Assembly (NCBI GenBank): GCA_037130365.1
Contig: JBAXTE010000010.1
Coordinates: forward strand, 51,424 to 115,423
From: JBAXTE01 sp037130365
GTDB taxonomy: Bacteria; Bacteroidota; Bacteroidia; Bacteroidales; WCHB1-69
Length of the DNA stretch: 64,000 nucleotides
Direction of reading: 5' to 3'
The position numbers and the translations under genes were made by a program. The notes beneath the pieces are model-generated. The model worked only from the letters and a program-made list of their open reading frames with translations. It ran no database searches and was not told the DNA's origin. Shown here piece by piece: positions 10,074-17,986 of this stretch (positions are counted from its first letter, which is position 1; each line of letters begins with the position of its first letter).

Positions 10074-10245
10074 AGTGCGCTGTACTGGACTCGAATCCCG
10101 CCAATGTTGAAAACGCACTAATTTTTGAACAGCTAAAATTTCTCAACTGCGTTTTCTTACTTTGGCGTGGGTCCTCGAAAATTAACGAACCGTTTCGGTT
10201 CTAATTTTCGGGACCAGTGACTTCAACCTGTGAAAGCATTATACA
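10074..10245 (-). pseudogene. Broken tRNA-Val-like copy split by a palindromic insert
   Basis: Bases 10074-10095 are identical to the 3' end of the intact tRNA-Val (10295-10316). After a 118-bp insert, the tRNA-like text resumes at 10214 with CCAGTGACTTC and a degenerate anticodon-arm region. The 5' acceptor half cannot be recognised. The copy therefore cannot make a functional tRNA. On the - strand it lies after the intact tRNA-Val and its terminator, and is itself followed by a terminator hairpin, which suggests a former tandem tRNA duplication. Confidence 0.6.
10096..10213. mobile_element. 118-bp MITE-like palindromic insert in a tRNA T-arm
   Basis: Comparison with the intact tRNA-Val defines both ends of the insert. 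It begins TCCCG and ends CGGGA, so the termini are inverted repeats. Inside are two adjacent hairpins. The first (about 10097-10172) pairs CCGCCAA with TTGGCG and GAAAACGCA with TGCGTTTTC. The second (10170-10215) pairs GGTCC-TCGAAAATTA with TAATTTTCG-GGACC. No target duplication is seen and no transposase is encoded. Confidence 0.55.
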
Positions 10246-10255
10246 TGTGAAACAA

Positions 10256-10284
10256 AAAAAGTCTCGCAGAAATTCTGAAAGACT
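10256..10284 (-). terminator. Terminator of tRNA-Val
   Basis: On the - strand, AAGTCTTTCAGAA and TTCTGCGAGACTT pair and are followed by a run of seven T residues. It lies directly downstream of the tRNA-Val 3' end. Confidence 0.7.
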
Positions 10285-10296
10285 TAATTTTCGGAG

Positions 10297-10371
10297 TGCG
10301 CTGTACTGGACTCGAACCAGTGACTTCTACCCTGTCAAGGTAACACTCTAAACCGACTGAGTTAACAGCGC
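10297..10371 (-). tRNA. tRNA-Val (anticodon GAC)
   Basis: Read on the - strand, the acceptor GCGCTGT pairs with ACAGCGC and the discriminator base is A. The D arm is ACTC...GAGT, the anticodon loop is TTGACAG (anticodon GAC) and the T arm is ACTGG-TTCGAGT-CCAGT. CCA is not encoded. Confidence 0.92.
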
Positions 10372-10453
10372 ATTTAATAAAGCGCAAAGATATTACTTTA
10401 ATTTGAAACTTTAAGACAGCGAAGAGTAATTTTCAATAAAATAACCATTTTTT

Positions 10454-11131
10454 TTAGAAAGAAAACCCAAACAAAATTGACATATGTGTATGGTATAGAT
10501 TATTTTCATTATTTTTATACAACCCTTTAAAACTTCTATATACCTCAATTGAGGTAAAAAACAATTTTGAAAATTGAAATTTATAAAAAAAACGTCCTCC
10601 AAAATCAATGCCCCGAATGGATGAATAGTTATTAAACGGTTCCTTAAAATCAGCAAAACCTCCATAACCAGCACTTACCGAAACAGTTCCCCTATCATAT
10701 CCGGAAATTAATATAGAGGATGCCACCCCTAATGCGATCGATTGTTTTTGAGAAATTGCATAACAAAAATCAACTGGCACATCAATATATAACAATTTCA
10801 TCTCACCAACAACATTTGCTGTGTAAAATGAAGGCACTACTCCTAAACCAATATCAATAAGTGTATCACGTTTTAAATGCTGCTGATAAGATGCACCTTT
10901 TTGAGAAATTGAAATTCCAAAGGATAACTTAGATTTTTGAAAAATTTGAATATTTAATCGTGCCCCAATTTGAGGCGAAAGCAAAGGATTTCCACTACTG
11001 CTATCGATACTTTTTGATGGTAACGGACCCCCAAATTGAGCTCCTAAAAACAAATCAAGATGATTTTTTATCACTTGAGCATGTGCTGACGTCATTAATA
11101 AAAGCAAGAAAAAAATAAGAATTTTTCTCAT
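10454..11131 (-). CDS. Outer-membrane beta-barrel protein (PorT-like fold)
   Basis: The 225-residue protein has a signal peptide (about residues 1-18, TSAHAQ). The rest consists of alternating hydrophobic strands with Gly, Ser and aromatic residues, ending in aromatic FGFSF, which is typical of eight- to ten-strand outer-membrane barrels in Bacteroidota (PF13568-like). No catalytic motif is seen. It lies 28 bases downstream of a lipoprotein gene on the same strand and is probably co-transcribed with it. Function unknown; it may be a structural or ligand-binding barrel. Confidence 0.75.
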   Translation of the reverse strand: MRKILIFFLLLLMTSAHAQVIKNHLDLFLGAQFGGPLPSKSIDSSSGNPLLSPQIGARLNIQIFQKSKLSFGISISQKGASYQQHLKRDTLIDIGLGVVPSFYTANVVGEMKLLYIDVPVDFCYAISQKQSIALGVASSILISGYDRGTVSVSAGYGGFADFKEPFNNYSSIRGIDFGGRFFYKFQFSKLFFTSIEVYRSFKGLYKNNENNLYHTHMSILFGFSF

Positions 11132-11159
11132 TAAAAAATATTTTATTTAGTGATGCTTT

Positions 11160-11864
11160 TTAAGGAAAAACTAAAGACAAGTTATCTATAAACAATTTCG
11201 ATCCGGGATGACCTCTAAAATTAACTCCATCAATACTTGACACAAAAAGAATAGTAAGGGAATCGGGTATCAAAACTGTATTTTTGTAATCAAAGATGAG
11301 CGAAAACGATTGATATGTTGAGATAATTTGAGAAGATGAAATATGTGCTTCAGCAATCGTATCACGACGATTTAACCCCGAATTATAACGAGATAACCGT
11401 GCATACAAAACACAGGTGTCACTATCAATGGGCAAATATTTATAAAAACCATTAATTGAAGATGGCTTGCGAATAAATGGTTTTCCTTGAATCACAAATG
11501 GTTCTTGAGGGATAAATGTACCCATAACCAACAAACCGGGAATCACAACTGAACCCCATTGCATAGTTTCCAAACAAGCTGCAAAATTTCCATTTTGAGT
11601 GTCTGTAGTTTTTGACACAGTAACAGGACAAGCTAATCTTGATAAATAATTGAGTGAAGTCCAATAACTTCCTGAAGGTTCTTCATAAACAAGAGTATTA
11701 GAAGTTATAATAGACCACCTATCAAAACTAAAGTTGAAATCATTAGAATCAATTTGTGTTGGCAATGTTTCTTCAATTGGTTGATCTTGTTCTTTTTTAC
11801 AAGAACTAATAAAAAAAACAAGTAAGGCAGTCATTAAAAATGTATTTTTAAGATTATTGTTCAT
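11160..11864 (-). CDS. Surface or periplasmic lipoprotein, probable beta-sandwich
   Basis: The first ATG is at 11864, giving 234 residues; the longer frame from 11873 would need a TTG start. The N-terminus is a lipoprotein signal with lipobox FISSC followed by KKE. The mature part has Asp/Asn-rich beta segments, and its C-terminus reads SKLFIDNLSLVFP. That ending is common in carbohydrate-binding-like jelly-roll domains of Bacteroidota lipoproteins (PCMD-like), but I cannot assign a ligand. It is the first gene of a two-gene operon with the beta-barrel protein at 10454-11131. Confidence 0.65.
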   Translation of the reverse strand: MNNNLKNTFLMTALLVFFISSCKKEQDQPIEETLPTQIDSNDFNFSFDRWSIITSNTLVYEEPSGSYWTSLNYLSRLACPVTVSKTTDTQNGNFAACLETMQWGSVVIPGLLVMGTFIPQEPFVIQGKPFIRKPSSINGFYKYLPIDSDTCVLYARLSRYNSGLNRRDTIAEAHISSSQIISTYQSFSLIFDYKNTVLIPDSLTILFVSSIDGVNFRGHPGSKLFIDNLSLVFP

Positions 11865-12005
11865 TTTCACCAATATTAATTAATACTCTCATAAATAAAC
11901 CCCTAAATTAATGAATTATAGTAATGTTTATACAATCAAACACCTATATTTGTTCACAATTCAGAAATAATCCAACGTTTTCTTTAATATTCAACAGAAT
12001 TAAAA

Positions 12006-12013
12006 TAACTTTG
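12006..12013 (+). promoter_or_regulatory. -7 box TAACTTTG upstream of the S9B peptidase
   Basis: This is a perfect match to TAnnTTTG, 16 bases before the ATG at 12030, implying a very short leader. The -33 region (GTTTTC near 11977) is a weak match. Confidence 0.6.
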
Positions 12014-12029
12014 CAGAAAAACAGATTCA

Positions 12030-14243
12030 ATGAATAGAATTAACAGTTATAGAATTATCCAAACAATTATTTTTCTTTGGATTTGCTCTACGAGTATTGC
12101 ACAGAATGCTAAACTAATTACCGTAGAAGATATTTGGCAGAAGTATTTATTTTATCCCGATGCTCCAGATGATATTACCCCAATGAAAGATGGTAAATAT
12201 TTTTCGATGTTAGAGGACAAAATTCTAATCAATAAATTTGAATATAAAAGTGGGAACAAGATTGAAACCATTTTAAATACGGAAGACATTGTTAACCCAA
12301 TAACTAGCAAACCTTTAGGTGCTATAAATGAATTTAGTTTTAGCCAAGACGAAAAAAAGATACTATTATCCACAGAGAGTAAAAACATTTACCGTCGATC
12401 AAAGGAAGCCTGGTTTTGGGTGTATAATAGACAAACAAAAAAAACAGAATTACTTTTTGATAAAGGGAAGCAACGCCTAGCTGATTTCTCTCCTGACGGA
12501 ACAATGGTTGCTTTTGTTTATCTCAATAATTTATACATTAAAAATTTAAACACCAATAAAGTCATACAAATCACAACCGATGGTAAAGATCGAGAGATTA
12601 TAAACGGAACAACCGACTGGGTGTATGAAGAAGAACTTGATATTACCAAAGGATTTACATGGTCAGATGACGGAAGTCAAATTGCCTATATGCGTTTTGA
12701 TGAGAGCAAAGTAAAAGAGTTTTCTATGACAAAATGGGGGAAATTGTATCCTGAAGAATACAAATATAAATACCCAAAAGCTGGCGAAGCAAATTCTATC
12801 GTTGATATTTACATTTATAATGTTGCTGAAAATAGTTCTAAAAAGCTAAATACCGGATCAGAAACCGATCAATACATCCCTCGCATTCAGTGGCTTCCAA
12901 ACAACAACCAACTGGTAATTATGCGAATGAATCGATTACAAAATAAATATTCACTTCATTTGTATGCTAATGATAATAAAACCTCTAGAGTAATATATTG
13001 CGACAGTAGCAAATATTGGGTAGAAGTGCCAGAAAACTTTAATTTTATCAATCAAAGTCAACTAATAACTACATCTGAGGCAGATGGATATAATCATATT
13101 TATCAAATTACTTTTTCAGATAAAAAAGGGAATCCTACTTCAACCAAAATAACTCAAATAACCAAAGGCCAATGGATTGTAAGAAATATTATTGGAATTG
13201 ATTCAAAAAAAGGGAAGATTTATTATTCTTCATCCGAAAGTTCATCCATAAACCATGATTTGTTTACTGTTAATTTTGATGGAAGCAATAAAACGAAATT
13301 GTCTTCAAATTTAGGAACTTGGGATGCTCAATTTAACAGCGATTACAGCTATTATATTGGAACATTCAGTGATGCTAACACAGCACCAATTGTGAGTATT
13401 TACGATAATCAAGGCATACTTGTTCGCTCATTAATAAATAATGATAGAGTAAACAAATTATCTTCAGAATATCACTTTCAACCAAAGAAATTTTTCACAA
13501 TAAATACGAGTCAAGAAATTAAGTTAAATGCATGGATGATCAAACCAGAGAATTTTGATTCAACAAAAAAATACCCAGTTTTAATGTATGTCTATGGAGG
13601 ACCAGGTAATCAATCAGTTGAAAACAAATGGGGATATTTTGATTTGGCTTGGTACCAAATGCTTTGTCAGAAAGGGTATATTGTTGTGTGTATTGATAAC
13701 AGAGGAACAGGTGGAAAAGGTGAAGCATTTCAAAAATGCACGTATATGCAACTTGGAAAATATGAAACAGAAGATCAAATTGAAGGAGCAAAGTACTTAG
13801 CTTCACTATCATATATTGATGGAGGCAGAATTGGAATTTGGGGATGGAGTTATGGTGGATATATGTCGTCGCTCTGTATCACAAAGGGTGCTGAATATTT
13901 TAAAACAGCCATAGCAGTAGCCCCAGTAACAAACTGGAGAAACTACGACAATATTTACACCGAACGATTTATGAGAACTCCGCAGGTAAATGCAGATGGT
14001 TACGATAACAATTCTCCATCAAACTTTGCAAAAAAATTAAAAGGAAATTACTTTATAATTCACGGTTCTGCCGATGACAATGTTCATTATCAAAATTCGA
14101 TGGAGTTTATAAATCAATTGATTAAAGAAAACAAGCAATTTAACCAATTTGTATATCCTAATCGGAATCACAATATTTCAGGTGGAAATTCACGATACCA
14201 TCTATATAATATGCTAACCGATTATATTCTAAAAAATTTGTAG
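12030..14243 (+). CDS. S9B family dipeptidyl-peptidase IV-like serine peptidase
   Basis: The 737-residue protein has a signal peptide (about residues 1-24, CSTSIAQ), an eight-bladed beta-propeller of the DPP IV N-terminal family (about 90-460) and an alpha/beta-hydrolase domain (about 510-737). The substrate N-terminus-binding Glu pair is present in WVYEEEL. The catalytic triad can be read as Ser607 in GWSYGG, Asp682 in GSADDNVH and His714 in NRNHN. The family removes X-Pro or X-Ala dipeptides from peptide N-termini. In Bacteroidota these enzymes are periplasmic or surface-located and feed on peptides. The gene stands alone behind a good -7 box. Confidence 0.93.
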   Translation: MNRINSYRIIQTIIFLWICSTSIAQNAKLITVEDIWQKYLFYPDAPDDITPMKDGKYFSMLEDKILINKFEYKSGNKIETILNTEDIVNPITSKPLGAINEFSFSQDEKKILLSTESKNIYRRSKEAWFWVYNRQTKKTELLFDKGKQRLADFSPDGTMVAFVYLNNLYIKNLNTNKVIQITTDGKDREIINGTTDWVYEEELDITKGFTWSDDGSQIAYMRFDESKVKEFSMTKWGKLYPEEYKYKYPKAGEANSIVDIYIYNVAENSSKKLNTGSETDQYIPRIQWLPNNNQLVIMRMNRLQNKYSLHLYANDNKTSRVIYCDSSKYWVEVPENFNFINQSQLITTSEADGYNHIYQITFSDKKGNPTSTKITQITKGQWIVRNIIGIDSKKGKIYYSSSESSSINHDLFTVNFDGSNKTKLSSNLGTWDAQFNSDYSYYIGTFSDANTAPIVSIYDNQGILVRSLINNDRVNKLSSEYHFQPKKFFTINTSQEIKLNAWMIKPENFDSTKKYPVLMYVYGGPGNQSVENKWGYFDLAWYQMLCQKGYIVVCIDNRGTGGKGEAFQKCTYMQLGKYETEDQIEGAKYLASLSYIDGGRIGIWGWSYGGYMSSLCITKGAEYFKTAIAVAPVTNWRNYDNIYTERFMRTPQVNADGYDNNSPSNFAKKLKGNYFIIHGSADDNVHYQNSMEFINQLIKENKQFNQFVYPNRNHNISGGNSRYHLYNMLTDYILKNL

Positions 14244-14296
14244 AGTTTAGTTTTCTATCAAGAAATTAAAAGCTAAAAATATGAATGCAAAAGATA

Positions 14297-14327
14297 TTTG
14301 TTATTTAAAGAAAAAAGTGTAATTTTG
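14297..14327 (+). promoter_or_regulatory. Promoter of rpsU
   Basis: TTTG at 14297-14300 and TAATTTTG at 14320-14327 are separated by 19 bases, matching the Bacteroidota TTTG-N19-TAnnTTTG consensus. The start codon of rpsU is 50 bases downstream. Confidence 0.8.
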
Positions 14328-14377
14328 CATCCGACAATAAAAAAATTATTCATTTAAAGAAGAAAGAGGTATTTGTT

Positions 14378-14572
14378 ATGATTATTGTTCCTGTCAAAGA
14401 AGGCGAAAACATAGATCGGGCCTTAAAGAAATTTAAGAGAAAATTCGAAAAGACTGGTGTAGTTAAAGAATTACGTATTCGCCAAAAATTCACCAAGCCT
14501 TCAATTATTCGCAGAGAGCAAGTTCTCAAAGCAATTTACGTTCAACACTTACAAGATCAAGAAGAAATTTAA
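14378..14572 (+). CDS. rpsU: 30S ribosomal protein S21
   Basis: The 64-residue protein begins MIIVPVKEGENIDRALKKFK and has the basic S21 body with Arg/Lys-rich helices. S21 binds the platform of the 30S subunit near the anti-Shine-Dalgarno end of 16S rRNA. In Bacteroidota this region takes part in sequestering the anti-Shine-Dalgarno, which fits the absence of clear Shine-Dalgarno motifs before most genes here. Its upstream AGAAAGAGG, 12 bases before the ATG, is one of the few purine-rich stretches. The gene opens the conserved rpsU-xer-hpf run. Confidence 0.95.
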   Translation: MIIVPVKEGENIDRALKKFKRKFEKTGVVKELRIRQKFTKPSIIRREQVLKAIYVQHLQDQEEI

Positions 14573-14598
14573 GATTTTTTTTCGATTCGAGTGTTTTA

Positions 14599-14645
14599 AA
14601 CGGCAATATTTGTTGTATATTTACAAAAAATATTGCCGTTTTTTT
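14599..14645 (+). terminator. Terminator of rpsU, reaching to the start of the recombinase gene
   Basis: AACGGCAATATT (14599-14610) and AATATTGCCGTT (14629-14640) are perfect complements, followed by T5. It ends 15 bases before the ATG of the recombinase, so read-through of rpsU transcripts would limit recombinase expression. Confidence 0.75.
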
Positions 14646-14659
14646 ATTTGGAAAAGTCT

Positions 14660-15547
14660 ATGCATACTCAGGGGTTTCTTCAATATCTCGTTACCGAAAG
14701 ACGCTACTCTAGCCACACAATAAGAGCGTATCGTTCAGATCTTGATCAATTTGCACTATATTTTAGTTTACAATATGAAATGACTGAGATTACATTAGCA
14801 ACCTCAGTACATATTCGCTCATTTGTTGCTTGGCTAATTGAACATAAAACAACTTCTAGAAGTGTTAATCGAAAACTCACTTGTCTTCGATCCTTTTACA
14901 AATATTGTATCCGACAAGGAATACTCATAAAAACCCCAATGAGTAAAGTTGTTTCTCCTAGAAATTCAAAGCGCCTACCCTATTTTATTGAGCAACAGAA
15001 TATGGAAACGTTGTTTCATGACATTATATTTGACGATAGTTTTTCTGGGTATCGCAACAAAGCGATATTAGAATCTTTTTATGGAACTGGGATGCGTTTG
15101 AGCGAATTACAAACATTAAAAATTTACGATGTTGATTTCGACAATCAAACATTAAAAGTTCTTGGAAAAAGAAACAAGGAACGAATCATCCCCTTTGGAA
15201 TAACCATGAAAAAAACTATTCTAGATTATATTCAAATCAAAAATGAATCTTTTGAAAACCTTGAACAAAGCGACTTTTTATTCGTTAACAATAAAGGAAA
15301 TCAATTAAATTCGAAAAGCATATATATCATTGTGAGAAAATATATTGACCAAATTACCACTATCGGCAAAAGAAGCCCACATGTATTACGACATACTTTT
15401 GCAACTCATATGCTAAATGAGGGAGCAGAATTGAACGCAATAAAAGAGATTTTGGGTCATTCAAGTTTATCGTCGACTCAAATATATTCACATAACACAA
15501 TTAGTAGATTAAAAAATATATACAAACAAGCTCATCCAAGAGCCTAA
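14660..15547 (+). CDS. Tyrosine recombinase, XerC/XerD family
   Basis: Starting at the ATG at 14660 gives 295 residues, the usual Xer length. A TTG start nine codons upstream would lie inside the terminator and is unlikely. The N-terminal SAM-like core-binding domain (about 1-90) precedes the catalytic domain. The catalytic residues are Arg in GTGMRLSEL, Lys in LGKRNKER, His and Arg in HVLRHTF, His in LGHSSL, and the nucleophile Tyr276 in TQIYSH. Xer recombinases resolve chromosome dimers at dif. Its place between rpsU and hpf is the standard chromosomal position in this phylum, so it is a housekeeping enzyme rather than a phage or integron integrase. Confidence 0.92.
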   Translation: MHTQGFLQYLVTERRYSSHTIRAYRSDLDQFALYFSLQYEMTEITLATSVHIRSFVAWLIEHKTTSRSVNRKLTCLRSFYKYCIRQGILIKTPMSKVVSPRNSKRLPYFIEQQNMETLFHDIIFDDSFSGYRNKAILESFYGTGMRLSELQTLKIYDVDFDNQTLKVLGKRNKERIIPFGITMKKTILDYIQIKNESFENLEQSDFLFVNNKGNQLNSKSIYIIVRKYIDQITTIGKRSPHVLRHTFATHMLNEGAELNAIKEILGHSSLSSTQIYSHNTISRLKNIYKQAHPRA

Positions 15548-15567
15548 CCAACAAAAAAGGAGGAAAT

Positions 15568-15864
15568 ATGAACACAAAAATCACAGCATTACATTTCAAG
15601 GCAGATCAAAAGCTAGAAGAGTTCATTCATGAGAAGTTAAACAAGTTGGATAAACTTAGTAATAACATTATTGGATCTGATGTAATATTAAAAATTGAAA
15701 ACACTGAAAAACCCAATAATAAGACTGTAGAAATCAGATTAAAGATTAAAGGCATAGATTTGCATGCAGAGAAGACAGCAAGTAGCTTTGAATCAGCATT
15801 TGACCACTGTAATGATGCAATTCACAAACAACTAACAAAGAGTATTGAAAAGACTAGAGTTTAA
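15568..15864 (+). CDS. hpf: Ribosome hibernation-promoting factor / RaiA-like protein
   Basis: The 98-residue protein is a single HPF/YfiA-type domain (MNTKITALHFKADQKLEEFI...). It lacks the C-terminal dimerisation domain of long HPF, so it is the short form. It binds the 30S decoding region and stabilises inactive ribosomes in stationary phase. It lies 20 bases after the recombinase stop and is preceded by AAAGGAGG, a strong Shine-Dalgarno-like sequence that is unusual for this genome. A hairpin terminator follows at 15931-15962. Confidence 0.88.
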   Translation: MNTKITALHFKADQKLEEFIHEKLNKLDKLSNNIIGSDVILKIENTEKPNNKTVEIRLKIKGIDLHAEKTASSFESAFDHCNDAIHKQLTKSIEKTRV

Positions 15865-15900
15865 TAAATGCGTTTATTTTTAAAAAAAACTCAAAAAAAG

Positions 15901-15931
15901 TTTGGTGATTAAAATTAAATTCTTAAATTTG
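15901..15931 (+). promoter_or_regulatory. Promoter of the tRNA-tuf-secE operon
   Basis: TTTG at 15901-15904 and TAAATTTG at 15924-15931 are separated by exactly 19 bases, a perfect match to the Bacteroidota promoter consensus. The first tRNA starts 49 bases downstream. Confidence 0.8.
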
Positions 15932-15962
15932 CAGTCCCGTTAGATAGGGACTGCGTTTTTTG
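15931..15962 (+). terminator. Hairpin terminator overlapping the tRNA operon start
   Basis: GCAGTCCC and GGGACTGC pair around an eight-base loop and are followed by GTTTTTT. It is positioned as the hpf terminator, but it begins at the last base of the downstream promoter's -7 box, so the expected start site falls within the hairpin. Confidence 0.7.
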
Positions 15963-15979
15963 AAAGAATAATACAAGAT

Positions 15980-16053
15980 GCCGATGTAGCTCAGTTGGCC
16001 AGAGCAGCTGATTTGTAATCAGCTGGTCGGGGGTTCGAATCCCTCCATCGGCT
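15980..16053 (+). tRNA. tRNA-Thr (anticodon TGT)
   Basis: Acceptor GCCGATG pairs with CATCGGC, anticodon stem GCTGA/TCAGC carries loop TTTGTAA, and the T arm is GGGGG-TTCGAAT-CCCTC. The discriminator is T and CCA is not encoded. Confidence 0.95.
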
Positions 16054-16078
16054 CAAAATTGTATTAAATTAATAATAG

Positions 16079-16159
16079 GGGGAGATTCCAGAGTGGCTAA
16101 ATGGGGCAGACTGTAAATCTGTTGGGCGACCTTCGGAGGTTCGAATCCTCCTCTCCCCA
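16079..16159 (+). tRNA. tRNA-Tyr (anticodon GTA)
   Basis: Acceptor GGGGAGA pairs with TCTCCCC, and the anticodon loop CTGTAAA gives GTA. A long variable arm (GTTGGGCGACCTTC), typical of class II tRNA-Tyr, is present. Confidence 0.95.
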
Positions 16160-16163
16160 CACC

Positions 16164-16236
16164 GCGGAAGTAGCTCATTTGGTAGAGCGACAGCCTTCCA
16201 AGCTGTAGGTAGCGGGTTCGAGACCCGTCTTCCGCT
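16164..16236 (+). tRNA. tRNA-Gly (anticodon TCC)
   Basis: Acceptor GCGGAAG pairs with CTTCCGC, anticodon stem ACAGC/GCTGT carries loop CTTCCAA, and the T arm is GCGGG-TTCGAGA-CCCGT. Confidence 0.95.
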
Positions 16237-16244
16237 CAAACACT

Positions 16245-16316
<72 letters not shown>

Positions 16317-16394
16317 CTGCTAAATTTAAAAAAAGAAAAAAAAGAAGAAATTCTTTAAAAATAGAAATAAACACTTTTTAATCGTATAATTGAT

Positions 16395-17582
16395 ATGGCA
16401 AAAGAAAAATTCGACCGTTCCAAACCACACGTAAATATTGGAACAATTGGGCACGTTGATCATGGTAAAACTACTTTGACAGCTGCAATCACAAAAGTAT
16501 TGGCTGAAGCTGGTTTATCAGAATTCAGATCATTTGAATCAATTGATGCTGCTCCAGAAGAAAAGGAACGTGGTATTACTATTAATACAGCTCACGTTGA
16601 ATATTCTACAGCCAATCGTCATTATGCTCACGTTGACTGTCCAGGTCACGCTGACTACATTAAAAACATGGTAACTGGTGCTGCTCAAATGGATGGCGCT
16701 ATTATCGTTGTTGCAGCTACCGATGGTCCAATGCCTCAAACAAGAGAGCACATTTTATTGGCACGCCAGGTTGGTGTTCCTAAACTTGTGGTTTTCATGA
16801 ACAAAGTTGACCTTGTAGATGACGAAGAGTTACTCGAATTAGTTGAAATGGAAATACGTGACTTATTAACTTTCTACGGTTTTGATGGAGATGCAACCCC
16901 AGTTATTCAAGGATCTGCTTTAGGTGGATTAAATGGAGACGAAAAATGGGTTCCAAAAATTATGGAATTAATGAATGCAGTGGATACATTTATCCCACTA
17001 CCTCCTCGTGATGTAGATAAACCATTCTTAATGCCAGTTGAAGACGTATTCTCAATTACGGGACGTGGTACAGTTGCTACAGGTCGTATTGAAACAGGTA
17101 TTATCAACTCTTCAGAAAAAGTAGATATCATTGGTATGGGTGCAGAAAAATTAACTTCAGTTGTAACTGGTGTTGAAATGTTCCGCAAAATCCTTGACCG
17201 TGGTGAAGCTGGTGATAATGTTGGATTATTATTACGTGGTATTGATAAAGATGAAATCCGTCGTGGTATGGTTATCGCAAAACCAGGTTCAATTCATCCT
17301 CACAAACACTTCAAAGCAGAAGTTTACATTTTGAAAAAAGAAGAAGGTGGACGTCACACTCCATTCCATAACAAATATCGTCCTCAGTTTTACTTCCGTA
17401 CCACAGATGTTACTGGAGAAATTACACTTCCTGAAGGAGTTGAAATGTGTATGCCAGGTGATAACTTAACATTTGATGTTATGTTGATTTCTGAAATTGC
17501 ATTAAACTTAAACTTACGTTTTGCAATTCGTGAAGGTGGTCGTACTGTTGGTGCAGGACAGGTTACAGAAATTTGTGACTAA
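16395..17582 (+). CDS. tuf: Translation elongation factor Tu
   Basis: The 395-residue protein has all EF-Tu GTPase motifs: P-loop GHVDHGKT (19-26), switch II DCPGHADY, NKVD and the SAL-type G5. Domains II and III follow, ending in VGAGQVTEICD. It delivers aminoacyl-tRNA to the ribosome. It lies 78 bases after tRNA-Thr with no promoter box in the gap, so it is probably co-transcribed with the four tRNAs from the promoter at 15901, an arrangement common in Bacteroidota. Codon use is rich in GTT, CGT and GGT compared with neighbours, as expected of a highly expressed gene. Confidence 0.98.
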   Translation: MAKEKFDRSKPHVNIGTIGHVDHGKTTLTAAITKVLAEAGLSEFRSFESIDAAPEEKERGITINTAHVEYSTANRHYAHVDCPGHADYIKNMVTGAAQMDGAIIVVAATDGPMPQTREHILLARQVGVPKLVVFMNKVDLVDDEELLELVEMEIRDLLTFYGFDGDATPVIQGSALGGLNGDEKWVPKIMELMNAVDTFIPLPPRDVDKPFLMPVEDVFSITGRGTVATGRIETGIINSSEKVDIIGMGAEKLTSVVTGVEMFRKILDRGEAGDNVGLLLRGIDKDEIRRGMVIAKPGSIHPHKHFKAEVYILKKEEGGRHTPFHNKYRPQFYFRTTDVTGEITLPEGVEMCMPGDNLTFDVMLISEIALNLNLRFAIREGGRTVGAGQVTEICD

Positions 17583-17608
17583 ATCATTTTTCGACAATAT
17601 AATAAATC

Positions 17609-17638
17609 ATAAAGGAGATACTTTGGTATCTCCTTTAT
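17609..17638 (+). other. Hairpin between tuf and tRNA-Trp
   Basis: ATAAAGGAGATAC and GTATCTCCTTTAT form a 13-bp perfect stem with loop TTTG. No T-run follows, and the tRNA starts three bases later. A processing or partial-attenuation structure is more likely than a full terminator. Confidence 0.6.
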
Positions 17639-17640
17639 AC

Positions 17641-17713
17641 ACGGGAATAGCTCAATTGGTAGAGTAGTGGTCTCCAAAACCATTGGTTGAGGGTTCGACT
17701 CCTTCTTCCCGTG
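17641..17713 (+). tRNA. tRNA-Trp (anticodon CCA)
   Basis: Acceptor ACGGGAA pairs with TTCCCGT and the discriminator is G. Anticodon stem GTGGT/ACCAT carries loop CTCCAAA. secE starts 15 bases after its end. Confidence 0.95.
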
Positions 17714-17727
17714 CAAATTTTAATAAT

Positions 17728-17922
17728 ATGGCTAATAAAATAGTAAACTACGTTAAGGAAAGTTACGACGAGTTAAAGAATAAAGTTTCTTGGCCTTCAT
17801 GGAGTGAATTACAAAATAGTGCAATTGTAGTATCTGTTGCGTCATTAATTATCGCATTGGTAGTTTTTTCAATAGACATTACTTTGAAGACAGTGATAGA
17901 ACAAATGTATCGCTTGTTTTAG
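17728..17922 (+). CDS. secE: Preprotein translocase subunit SecE
   Basis: The start is the ATG at 17728. Earlier in-frame start codons lie inside tRNA-Trp and cannot be real. The 64-residue protein has the short amphipathic N-terminus with the conserved LKNKVSWPSWSEL segment and a single C-terminal membrane helix (about residues 36-57). SecE clamps SecY in the translocon. It lies in the conserved tRNA-Trp - secE - nusG order. Confidence 0.95.
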   Translation: MANKIVNYVKESYDELKNKVSWPSWSELQNSAIVVSVASLIIALVVFSIDITLKTVIEQMYRLF

Positions 17923-17986
17923 CACCTATAATGTTAATTTCTTTATGTAGTTACATAATCGTTAGTTACTTATATTTTGGATAGAG

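Noticed and set aside
10214..10245. Anticodon-like CTTTCAC in the broken tRNA copy, suggesting tRNA-Glu
   Set aside because: The flanking bases do not form a paired anticodon stem, and the 3' part matches tRNA-Val, so identity cannot be assigned.
13588..13800. 70-codon frame within the S9B peptidase gene
   Set aside because: It is out of frame in a gene with full domain support on the same strand.
14633..14659. Upstream TTG start for the Xer recombinase
   Set aside because: It lies inside the rpsU terminator arm and would add nine residues not typical of Xer proteins; the ATG at 14660 is preferred.
14660..15547. Recombinase as an integron or phage integrase that could serve the cassette-like locus at 36.7 kb
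   Set aside because: Its size and rpsU-hpf setting are those of the housekeeping Xer protein, and no attachment site or phage genes are nearby.
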